From Conidiobolus incongruus B7586 (taxonomy: Eukaryota; Entomophthoromycota; Entomophthoromycetes; Entomophthorales; Conidiobolaceae), in assembly GCA_000697335.1 (NCBI GenBank), contig JNEM01011066.1, positions 1 to 10,210 on the forward strand: a stretch of 10,210 bases of DNA. The letters are read 5' to 3'. This document shows positions 1-7,012 of the stretch, one piece after another (position 1 is the first letter of the stretch; each line of letters opens with the position of its first letter). Both the position numbers and the translations under genes were made by a program. The notes beneath the pieces were generated by a model that had not been told where the DNA came from, made no database searches, and saw only the letters and a list, made by a program, of their open reading frames with translations.

Positions 1-1017
1 CTTATTTTTATAGGTTAATATATATTATAGTATTATAAATTTTTTTATATATTTTATTATTATTTATTATTTCAAAATAATAATATATTTGAAAATCAGT
101 AAATTAAAAATTTATTATTTTTTTTCTTAATTAATTTTTAAATATAAATAAAAATAATAAAAATTTATAATTAGAATAAAATATATAAATACTAATATTT
201 ATATATCTAGCAAACTTACAAATAATAATGAAAATTGATAATTTAATAATTTATCCATCAAATTCTATAATTTATATAGGCTTTAAAATTCTAAAAAAGA
301 TTCATTTATAATAGTCATATATTTATAATATTTTTATTGTTTTTTATATGGATTATTAATTTATTTAATATTTAATCTAATGACCCAAGTATTTTACCTA
401 TATTTTATCATTAATAACAATATCTATGATGTTTATAGATATTTTACTGGCTTCTATAGTATGCATCATAATATTACCTATAATTTATATAAAGCTATTA
501 CCATGAATATATATTATTAATATATTAGGCCTATTTTCAAGAATATTTATATTATAAACTATTTTTATATCAATATTAATATAAAATTATTTTATTACCA
601 TCATCACCTTTAGCCTATATTTAATATAATATATAATATATATAATATTTCCTAATAGTCAGAAGGTTATATATCCAAGTAACATATAGTTAACCAAAGT
701 TCATATCCAAACAACATTATATATATATTAGGGATTGAAGCAGGTTAATTAACACAGATTCAAAAGGAATATCAAATCATCTAAATAGGCAATTATTTAT
801 GAGTTCTAAGTTATAGTATTTTTAAATCTAAATAATAAACGAATAATAATTTATTATAATCAATAAAAATGATAGTATTTATTATTAATTAATTATATTA
901 TATTAATATTAAAAAATAATGGAAATATTATTTTAGATGAAAAATTATAAAAAAAATATAATAAAATAATGGAATTTTAAATAATTAGGTTAATTATAAT
1001 TTATATACAGTTAGTAT
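1..1017. other. AT-rich spacer, no supported gene
   Basis: This stretch is dominated by A and T with stops in all frames. The part from about 360 to 800 is slightly less biased and carries overlapping short open stretches. One starts with ATG at 380 and ends at 520 (46 codons, rich in Tyr, Asn and Ile). Another starts with ATG at 426 and encodes a short hydrophobic peptide. Neither has a recognisable motif, and such lengths are expected by chance. The last ~100 bases should include the 3' untranslated region of the minus-strand arrestin gene ending at 1018. I see no clear polyadenylation signal that stands out from the background. Confidence 0.6.
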
Positions 1018-2049
1018 TTAACAATAAATATCTGAATAAACTGGAGGTAGTTCAGGCATTGGTATGCAATTAGACCCTTGACCAACATTTAAATAATTAG
1101 GAAGCTCAGTTTGTACAGAATGCTGAGATGGTGTCGATATAGCAATAGGTACTTCAAATTGGCAACTCTTTGAAAATGATTCAGTATTCAGCTTGTACTT
1201 GATAGCAATTTGAATTATATGTCGAATATCAAAGTGTCTGCAATCAACAGATGGTAAGATGAACTTTTGAGGACGGTGACCAGATATGGGGAGACTGAAG
1301 CTAAGTTCGTGCATTGGGTCTTGAGATTGGACATGATGTGTATATTGGCTCAATGTCATAGTCTGTGGCACTTCATCCTGAGAATGATTGGATCCACTGA
1401 ACACCACAACTCTTTGAGATACATTTGCATTGACAAAATCTATAGTGACATTTGGTTTGGGTTTAATTAAGATTGTAAATGTGATTTTTTCGGTAGTTTG
1501 GAAAAATCTTTTGGAAAATTCTATGCCATAGTCAAGCAAGTTATTGGCTGATGCTGAATGGTTGAAAGCATTGGATAGGATGCCATCATGAGGTATGAGA
1601 TGAGGATTGTAGACTTTGATGGGGATTTGGTTGGTGAATTTCTGATTTTCTGATTCGACAATAGCAATTAATTGGTAGTTGAGTTTGAAAAATTCAGAAC
1701 TGACACTTGGTGGTAAAGATCTCGGTAGTGCCAACTCAAAAGAGAGAGTGGAAGAGCCTTGTGGGATTTGGGAGTATTGACTTAATAGTCCCATTTGATT
1801 TTCAATGATCAAAGACTTTTCAGTTTGGCAATTGGATACCTTTAATCTATCAATATATCCTTTAAATTTTATGGTTATGCTTTTGATAAGTTTAGGAGTT
1901 TGTGAATGTATTGTAAGATTTCCTTGAATTGAAAAAGTATCAAATTCTTCACTAGGTTGCGGTATATGAATTCCGTCAGTTAATAACTCTAAATTAAGCT
2001 GGAGCTTTTGATTTGTGATTGATGTTAATAGCTGTATAATGTCTTTCAT
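1018..2049 (-). CDS. Alpha-arrestin-like protein with C-terminal PPxY (copy A)
   Basis: This is an intact single-exon gene of 343 residues. By overall layout it is an arrestin-fold adaptor. An N-terminal arrestin-like beta-sandwich spans roughly residues 14-150, with the typical alternating pattern 'IQGNLTI...PKLIKSITIKFKG' near 41-64. A hinge containing 'YNPHLIPHDG' lies at 147-156. A second beta-sandwich spans roughly 175-315. A short tail carries PPVY at 335-338. In known alpha-arrestins, PPxY motifs bind WW domains of Rsp5/Nedd4 HECT ubiquitin ligases, and the arrestin selects plasma-membrane cargo for ubiquitination and endocytosis. Applying that role here is inference. There is no signal peptide or membrane segment, so a cytosolic protein is expected. 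The ATG at 2049 is chosen because an in-frame TGA lies four codons upstream (2059-2061) and because copy C starts at the same aligned position. Copy C is about 72% identical. The gene diverges from pseudogene copy B across a 1.7-kb spacer. Its 3' third is nearly identical to B. I assigned the family from sequence pattern, not a search. Confidence 0.8.
   Translation of the reverse strand: MKDIIQLLTSITNQKLQLNLELLTDGIHIPQPSEEFDTFSIQGNLTIHSQTPKLIKSITIKFKGYIDRLKVSNCQTEKSLIIENQMGLLSQYSQIPQGSSTLSFELALPRSLPPSVSSEFFKLNYQLIAIVESENQKFTNQIPIKVYNPHLIPHDGILSNAFNHSASANNLLDYGIEFSKRFFQTTEKITFTILIKPKPNVTIDFVNANVSQRVVVFSGSNHSQDEVPQTMTLSQYTHHVQSQDPMHELSFSLPISGHRPQKFILPSVDCRHFDIRHIIQIAIKYKLNTESFSKSCQFEVPIAISTPSQHSVQTELPNYLNVGQGSNCIPMPELPPVYSDIYC
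1058..1437 (-). repeat. Arm 1 of a 380-bp near-identical inverted duplication (in copy A)
   Basis: This segment of copy A (codons about 205-331) matches 3867-4246 of copy B in inverted orientation, with 4 mismatches in 380 positions by hand comparison (about 99%). Two of the four differences are silent. The other two change Arg to Lys and Ile to Met. The arms are separated by 2429 bp. Flanking sequence on both sides is much more diverged, so identity is confined to this tract. A is the likely donor, because here the tract sits inside an intact gene. Confidence 0.95.
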
Positions 2050-2121
2050 AGTGCCTATTCAATAAATAAATAATATTTAAAATTCTATAATTGACACCTT
2101 TCGCCCAAGTGACTACTGATC

Positions 2122-2129
2122 TATTTATA
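2122..2129 (-). promoter_or_regulatory. TATA-like element upstream of copy A
   Basis: Read on the minus strand the sequence is TATAAATA, ending 73 bp upstream of the start codon of copy A. Copies B and C have TATA-like elements at comparable distances (about 67 and 91 bp from element to start codon). TATA-like words are frequent in such AT-rich DNA, so the conserved position is the main support. Confidence 0.4.
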
Positions 2130-2172
2130 TCTTTAATTCCAATTTTGTTTACTGACTCTTGAATTAACCAAT

Positions 2173-2245
2173 ACCGAAGCAAATTATTAAAACTTTAAAC
2201 CTTCTACCAATCGCCTTGTATTCAATTTGTATATTTAACCGAAGT
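2173..2245. promoter_or_regulatory. Duplicated ACCGAAG word upstream of copy A
   Basis: ACCGAAGC at 2173-2180 and ACCGAAGT at 2238-2245 are direct copies with starts 65 bp apart (CTTCGGT on the gene's strand). They lie about 125-195 bp upstream of the ATG of copy A. GC-containing words are rare in this spacer, so a pair is a plausible regulatory site. No factor can be named. Confidence 0.25.
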
Positions 2246-3103
2246 CCCATTTAAGAACTCGGTAATCTTTATTTTCATCACCATAAAGCACTAAATTAAG
2301 AAAATTTACTTTTTAGGCATTTTCAAGGTTAATAGACTAAATCTAATTTTTTTTAATTCAATATTAATCTCTAAATCCCCACATAATCTCAACAGCTTTT
2401 TAAATTGTTGAGAGGAAATAGTATTTCTCAAAAAGTTAATAGTAAGATCGATTAAGATAAAAATTAGAATGGAATTAATTTTAGATTTGATTGAGATTTT
2501 GATATATTTAGGTTGAGATATTTTATATTATGATTGAATTTGGATTGAAATCGATGATGATATCATTTTAACAAAATAAATTATATAATAAAAACTATCA
2601 TAATATTGATAAATTGGAATGATTATTTCAAATAATATGAACTATTGAAATTTTTATCCTTAAATTCTTTGATAATCCAAGTTGATATAGAATTAATTAT
2701 TAATAATATAAAAATGATTCAATTATTAAATAATTTTTCTCTATTATGTATATTTGATTAATTTTATATTTTCAAATTAAATTTAACACTGAATTATTTC
2801 ATTATTATACTCATATTTTGATTTACTTAAGTTCAGTATTCCTTTTTTCCAAAACCATTAAAGCTATTTAATTATAGTACATTAATTCATCACAATTGAA
2901 CCCAAAACCTCAAATATTAATTAAAATACCAATCATCACCAATATTTCTGATTATTTAATCTCAAAGATCAAATAGTTAACAAGATTACCACTATAGACA
3001 TATTCAGTTAATTCAAAATATTTATATTAAGCCTGATTCAAATGCTGATTACATAATTAAACAAATAAAATTTGAAATAAGCTCAACATTTGATCTTAGG
3101 AAC

Positions 3104-3156
3104 AAATTTGTAATTAATAGCATAGATATTACTCGATTAAGATTAATTACAAATTT
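3104..3156. repeat. Perfect 15-bp inverted repeat (hairpin)
   Basis: The left arm at 3104-3118 (AAATTTGTAATTAAT) and the right arm at 3142-3156 (ATTAATTACAAATTT) are exact reverse complements, separated by a 23-nt loop. The stem is made almost wholly of A-T pairs, with a single G-C pair. It lies about 600 bp upstream of copy B and 1.05 kb upstream of copy A. It could be a cruciform, a transcript hairpin or the remnant of a small inverted-repeat element. AT-rich DNA produces such pairs by chance more often than average DNA. Confidence 0.6.
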
Positions 3157-3436
3157 TTAGAGGAGATATTAATGTTAAAAAAAAGAATTAATGCAAAAAT
3201 TATTAGATTTTGATATTTAAAATATTATAGTCTTAACTAATATTAAAAGAAAATATGAAATTTAAAAATTATTGATACTGTAAATTAAATCAATAAATTA
3301 GTATTATATTCTTTACTATTAAGTACTAATTGTGATGAGAAATTTATTATTAATTAGAAAATACTGAATTACAAATCAATTGAGTTTCTCATATTGCATA
3401 TTAATGTAATCCAATATAATTGGAGTCGGAATGAAT

Positions 3437-3530
3437 ATTACCAAATTTGTCAGAATCTCCAAATTGGGATTAAGAATATGGTTGGAATTAAGATTCAAAT
3501 GAGTTCATAGTAGTTTGCAAATTTGGTAAT
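3437..3530. repeat. Perfect 13-bp inverted repeat with 68-nt loop
   Basis: The left arm ATTACCAAATTTG at 3437-3449 and the right arm CAAATTTGGTAAT at 3518-3530 are exact reverse complements. Each arm carries three G/C bases, which makes chance pairing less likely than for the neighbouring all-AT repeats. A further partial copy, TTTGGTAAT, occurs at about 3541-3549. It lies 220-320 bp upstream of copy B. It may be a pair of protein-binding sites or the ends of a very small (~94 bp) element. I see no clear target-site duplication. Confidence 0.5.
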
Positions 3531-3680
3531 TAGGCCATTATTTGGTAATGTTTTAAGGTGTTGATTAATACTAGAATTTCTTGTTAAAAACAGTGTGACC
3601 ATTATTGTTTGGGATTATATTTGTAGTATTTCTTCAAAAGAAGTTAAATATAATTTTTATATCTGGTTTCAGTTTATTAA

Positions 3681-3753
3681 TATATAACTTCTGGATTGTT
3701 GAAAGTTGCGATTTATAGAGTTTTAAATAATATCTAATTTATTTAATAAATTA
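3681..3753 (+). promoter_or_regulatory. Remnant 5' flank of copy B, homologous to copy A promoter
   Basis: A TATA-like word (TATATAA, 3681-3687) is followed by sequence that aligns with the proximal 5' flank of copy A. In copy B this reads GAAAGTTGCGATTTATAGAG then TTTTAAATA. In copy A on its own strand it reads GAAAGGTGTCAATTATAGAA then TTTTAAATA. Spacing to the start position is similar (67 versus 73 bp). The original duplication therefore included the proximal promoter, and this part was not touched by the later homogenisation. Confidence 0.5.
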
Positions 3754-4268
3754 GTGACATATAGATTTCAAGTAATTTCTTCAATATCGCTCAAAAAATT
3801 GCAATTTAATCTAGAGTTGTTGGTGGATGGAGTCTATATACGGCAACCTAGTGAAGAATTTGAGACTTTGTCAATGCAAATGTATCTCAAAGAGTTGTGG
3901 TGTTCAGTGGATCCAATCATTCTCAGGATGAAGTGCCACAGACTATGACATTAAGCCAATATACGCATCATGTCCAATCTCAAGACCCAATGCACGAACT
4001 TAGCTTCAGTCTCCCCATATCTGGTCACCGTCCTCAAAAGTTCATCTTACCATCTGTTGATTGCAAACACTTTGATATTCGACATATAATTCAAATTGCT
4101 ATCAAGTACAAGCTGAATACTGAATCATTTTCAAAGAGTTGCCAATTTGAAGTACCTATTGCTATATCGACACCATCTCAGCATTCTGTACAAACTGAGC
4201 TTCCTAATTATTTAAATGTTGGTCAAGGGTCTAATTGCATGCCAATATCTGAATTATCACTAGCTTAA
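3754..4268 (+). pseudogene. Rearranged alpha-arrestin pseudogene (copy B)
   Basis: This is a broken host paralogue of copies A and C. The 5' part (3754-3866) aligns with the first ~39 residues of A but is diverged; the conserved 'QPSEEFET' stretch is visible. The position equivalent to the initiator ATG is GTG. At 3867-3876 the sequence jumps to the region matching codon 205 of A. This removes about 499 bp relative to A and shifts the frame, since 499 is not a multiple of three. The 3' part (3867-4246) then matches A with only 4 differences. The last 22 bases diverge again and end at TAA, giving a tail ISELSLA in place of ELPPVY, so the ligase-binding PPxY is absent. The 3' open frame has its first in-frame ATG only at 3945, where it could encode about 107 residues of the C-terminal arrestin domain. 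A small expressed fragment is possible but unsupported. The mosaic indicates an old duplicate that was later overwritten in part by A. Confidence 0.85.
3867..4246 (+). repeat. Arm 2 of the 380-bp near-identical inverted duplication (in copy B)
   Basis: This is the partner of 1058-1437 in copy A, in inverted orientation and with 376 of 380 positions identical. The left edge falls in TTTGTCAATG, a short word similar to TTTTTCAATT at codons 38-41 of A. Recombination at this microhomology can explain both the internal deletion and the joint. The right edge falls just before the codons for the PPxY tail. The sharp change from strong divergence to ~99% identity on both sides is what gene conversion or a recent partial recombination would leave. 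Confidence 0.9.
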
Positions 4269-5640
4269 TTAAAAATATTTTTTGAACAAAAGAAAAGGCT
4301 ACAGATCAATTCTACTATAAATATAATTTATAAATTTATTAATATATAAACCAAAAATTATTAAATAATTTAAAATTAGTATAAAAGTGCTAGACTTAAT
4401 ATGTTAAAAAATAAAACCTGTATTATTATCATTACTATAAATATTGTGACAGCATTTCATTATTCTTCATTATAGTACATAAATTTTTTAGGTTTTATAG
4501 TTATCAAATTAATATAATTGTTTCTTATAAAACTTGAGTATTTTTAAATTATTTATTATAATTTGGATAAAATATATAAAAAGAAAATTCTTTCTTTTAT
4601 TAATATTTAATTTTGGATAATTAATTTAAAGAAATTAAAATATATTTTTTTTTAAAAATCATATATTAATTAATTCATTAATATCAAAATTGTAAATAAT
4701 AATAAAGATTTTAAAAAGTATATACAAATTATATAATACCATTTATTAAGCGATATAATTTATCAAATTATATTTTAATATTATTATAATTTAAAGTAAT
4801 ATATTTAATACTTCTAATCATAATAAATTTTAATAATTATCTAATTTAATATAATCTATATAAAAAATCAACGGTAAAATGTGATTAATAAAAGGTTTGA
4901 TAGACATAAATATTACAATTTATTAACTCAATGATACTAGTGTAAATAATGTTTATTTTTATATAATTTTAAAACACATCTTGAATATTAGTTAAATTTA
5001 AATATATAACACTGATTTCTATAATATATTTATTGTTAAAATTTATCTTAATACTTTATAAAAAATTATTATAAATATTATATTAATTAATAATTATTTA
5101 AAATCAATTATAATTAATTTTTGTCTATTTTTTAGGATTTAACTTTTTTTAACTTTACTCAATATTACCAATATTTTAAAAAAATTATTATTTTCAAATT
5201 TTTAATTAATTATATTAAAAAGAATTAATTACCATACTCCCCGTATATTCTAAATATAAGCCTAAATATTTTGATTCATTAAATAGATTTTATAATGGAA
5301 TATAATTTATTTTAATATTTTAACAAATTAAAATTTTATTATATAATCAAGTTATTAAATTAATATTTTGTCAATTAACTATATTATAACTTTTTATTAA
5401 CTTTTTTTTTCATTTATCAAATCAACTATTAAACTCAACAAACTTTAAAATATATATATTAATTTAACATTGTAAAATATAATAACTTGCTCAACAATGT
5501 AATCAAAGATATTAAATTAGATGCCTATGATAACACGATTACTAAATAAAGTCAATTTTTAACCTTATAATAGAATACCATAATTGACCGATTATTAATA
5601 CCTACAGTTTAATTAAATATCTAATTGATTTGAGTATTAT
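4269..5640. other. AT-rich spacer, no supported gene
   Basis: This stretch of about 1.4 kb is very AT-rich with frequent stops in every frame. I see no coding island, RNA gene or element ends. Isolated GC-containing words such as the one near 5230-5245 (CATACTCCCCGTATATTC) have no context that allows a call. Confidence 0.6.
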
Positions 5641-5643
5641 CTA

Positions 5644-5658
5644 GAAACAACTTGTTTC
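5644..5658. promoter_or_regulatory. 15-nt dyad GAAACAACTTGTTTC upstream of copy C
   Basis: GAAACAA and TTGTTTC are exact reverse complements around a single central C. The dyad ends about 316 bp upstream of the ATG of copy C, at the edge where the spacer becomes less AT-biased. Such a short two-fold symmetric site fits binding of a dimeric transcription factor. The half-site resembles the yeast Ste12 core (TGAAACA), but this is only a resemblance. I found no equivalent dyad in front of copies A or B. Confidence 0.3.
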
Positions 5659-5847
5659 GGAAATCAACTTTACCTTATTAGTAAAATTACTTAATTTAGT
5701 TTAGTTAAAATTCTGATGGTAAATATTAGTAGACATATTAAGAAATCGGTATCCAATTTGGCAATTACAAGAATTTTTAAACAGATTTCTAATTGATTGA
5801 ATATTTAGTAATAAGTGAAATTTGATCAGGTTTATAGTAATAATGTA

Positions 5848-5888
5848 AGGGGATGTTTGTTAATTAGAAATTTGAGTATATAAAGGGG
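5848..5888 (+). promoter_or_regulatory. Two AGGGG pentamers and TATA-like box upstream of copy C
   Basis: AGGGG occurs at 5848-5852 and again at 5884-5888, with TATATAAA at 5877-5884 running into the second copy. The TATA-like box starts 98 bp upstream of the ATG. Runs of four G are very rare in this window, so two copies 36 bp apart in one promoter are notable. In budding yeast AGGGG is the stress-response element read by Msn2/4-type zinc fingers. That reading applies only if the organism is a fungus with a related factor. Confidence 0.35.
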
Positions 5889-5937
5889 TGATGGAATTTT
5901 TTTGTTTTATTATTAATTTTATAGATTTTTGTAAATT

Positions 5938-5957
5938 TTAATTAATTAATTAATTAA
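5938..5957. repeat. (TTAA)5 tandem repeat in the 5' leader of copy C
   Basis: Five perfect TTAA units lie 17 bp upstream of the start codon of copy C, between the TATA-like element and the ATG. The repeat probably falls in the 5' untranslated region. It also supplies the in-frame upstream TAA (5951-5953) that fixes the start at 5975. Confidence 0.9.
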
Positions 5958-5974
5958 TCATAGATTTAATTATT

Positions 5975-7012
5975 ATGAAAGATTTAATTCAGTTATTATC
6001 ATCTTTCACTTTACAAAAACTTCAACTTAATTTGGAATTATTGACAGATGGTATACATATACCACAACCAAGTGAAGAATTCGACACATTTTCAATTCAG
6101 GGAAATCTCACCATAAATTCACAGGCTCCTAGGTTAATTAAGAGTATAACTATACAGTTTCGGGGGTTTATTGATCGTTTGAAGGTATCTAACTGCCAAA
6201 ATGAAAAATGCCTAATGGTCAAGAACGATATGTCACTATTAACCAACCAAACCCAAATTCCTCAAGGTCAATCAACTTTCGCTTTTGAAATGGCTTTGTC
6301 GAGGTCGTTACCACCAAGTGTCAATTCCGAATTCTTTAAACTCAGTTACCAATTGGTTGCTGTGGTAGAATCCGAAGGTCAAAAATTCAGTAATCAAATC
6401 CCTGTTAAAGTATATAACCCCCACCTAATACCACATGATGGAGCACTGTCCAATGCATTCCACCATTCGGGATCGGTAAATAGTTTAATTAGCTACGCAG
6501 TAGAATTTCCGAAACGTTTCTTTGATATGGACGAAAAGGTCGCATTTCAAATCCTACTCAAACCCCAACCCAATGTCTTCATCGATTTCGTATCAGCTAA
6601 CGTCTTCCAAAAAGTGATAGTATTCGCAAGATCGAATCAACAGTCTCAGGGGGATGAAGTCCCACAAACTATGACCCTAAGTCAGTACACCTACCACATC
6701 GAGTCCCAAGAACAAATGTATGAATTAAAGTTCAATCTCCCAATCTCTGGATCTCGACCCCAAAAATTTATTTTACCGAGCGTTGATTCATCTAATTTTG
6801 ACATTCAACATATTATTCAAATTACTATAAAGCACAAATTGGGTCATGATGCATTCTCACAAAGTTACCAATTCGAAGTACCAATTGCCGTATCGACCCA
6901 GTCGAAAAGCACTTTGCAGACGGAATTACCTAATTATCTACAAATTGGTCAAGGGTCGACATGTTTACCAATTGCAGAATTACCACCAATTTATTCAGAT
7001 GTTTGTATTTAA
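5975..7012 (+). CDS. Alpha-arrestin-like protein with C-terminal PPxY (copy C)
   Basis: This is an intact single-exon gene of 345 residues, about 72% identical to copy A along its whole length apart from two single-residue insertions near 221-226. It has the same two-lobed arrestin layout: N-lobe at about 14-150, hinge 'YNPHLIPHDG' at 147-156, C-lobe at about 175-317, and a tail with PPIY at 337-340. Residues 15-47 are identical to those of A, although 18 of the 33 codons differ silently, a sign of strong purifying selection. The expected role, by analogy with known alpha-arrestins, is recruitment of a Nedd4/Rsp5-type ubiquitin ligase to membrane cargo. Cargo cannot be told from sequence. The ATG at 5975 is supported by the upstream in-frame TAA at 5951-5953 and by alignment with A. 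The middle of the gene uses more C- and G-ending codons (TCG, CCC, GTC, ATC) than A does, which suggests different expression or mutational history. It is in the same orientation as pseudogene B, 1.7 kb away, and may be regulated by the AGGGG/TATA region. Confidence 0.82.
   Translation: MKDLIQLLSSFTLQKLQLNLELLTDGIHIPQPSEEFDTFSIQGNLTINSQAPRLIKSITIQFRGFIDRLKVSNCQNEKCLMVKNDMSLLTNQTQIPQGQSTFAFEMALSRSLPPSVNSEFFKLSYQLVAVVESEGQKFSNQIPVKVYNPHLIPHDGALSNAFHHSGSVNSLISYAVEFPKRFFDMDEKVAFQILLKPQPNVFIDFVSANVFQKVIVFARSNQQSQGDEVPQTMTLSQYTYHIESQEQMYELKFNLPISGSRPQKFILPSVDSSNFDIQHIIQITIKHKLGHDAFSQSYQFEVPIAVSTQSKSTLQTELPNYLQIGQGSTCLPIAELPPIYSDVCI

Larger units (their letters stand above)
2050..3680. other. Spacer between divergent copies A and B
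   Basis: This 1.6-kb region separates the head-to-head copies A and B and should hold both promoters. The first ~250 bases and the last ~350 bases are less AT-biased than the middle, as expected for promoter and upstream DNA. A stop-to-stop stretch without ATG runs from 2981 to 3157 (59 codons, plus strand). It has no motif and overlaps a perfect hairpin, so it is not called as a gene. No tRNA or other RNA gene was recognised. Confidence 0.5.

Noticed and set aside
380-520. 46-codon ATG open frame, with an overlapping short hydrophobic frame from 426
   Set aside because: Two overlapping frames look equally plausible and neither shows a motif. The composition (Tyr, Asn, Ile) simply mirrors the AT-rich DNA. 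A mitochondrial-derived insert was considered but nothing supports it.
1267-1470. 67-codon open frame on the plus strand inside copy A
   Set aside because: It lies antisense to the conserved arrestin gene. The arrestin frame shows family motifs and constraint, while this frame has none.
1994-2182. 62-codon open frame on the minus strand over the start of copy A
   Set aside because: It overlaps the start and promoter of copy A in another frame and has no motif or counterpart at copies B or C.
2981-3157. 59-codon stop-to-stop stretch with a protein-like composition in the A-B spacer
   Set aside because: It has no ATG, no recognisable family, and the hairpin arms at 3104-3156 fall inside it. 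Several open stretches of this length are expected by chance in six frames of 10 kb.
3897-4268. 123-codon open frame as an independent intact small gene
   Set aside because: It begins at GTG, not ATG, and is the 3' fragment of an arrestin copy whose 5' part lies directly upstream in another frame. It is better treated as part of the pseudogene.
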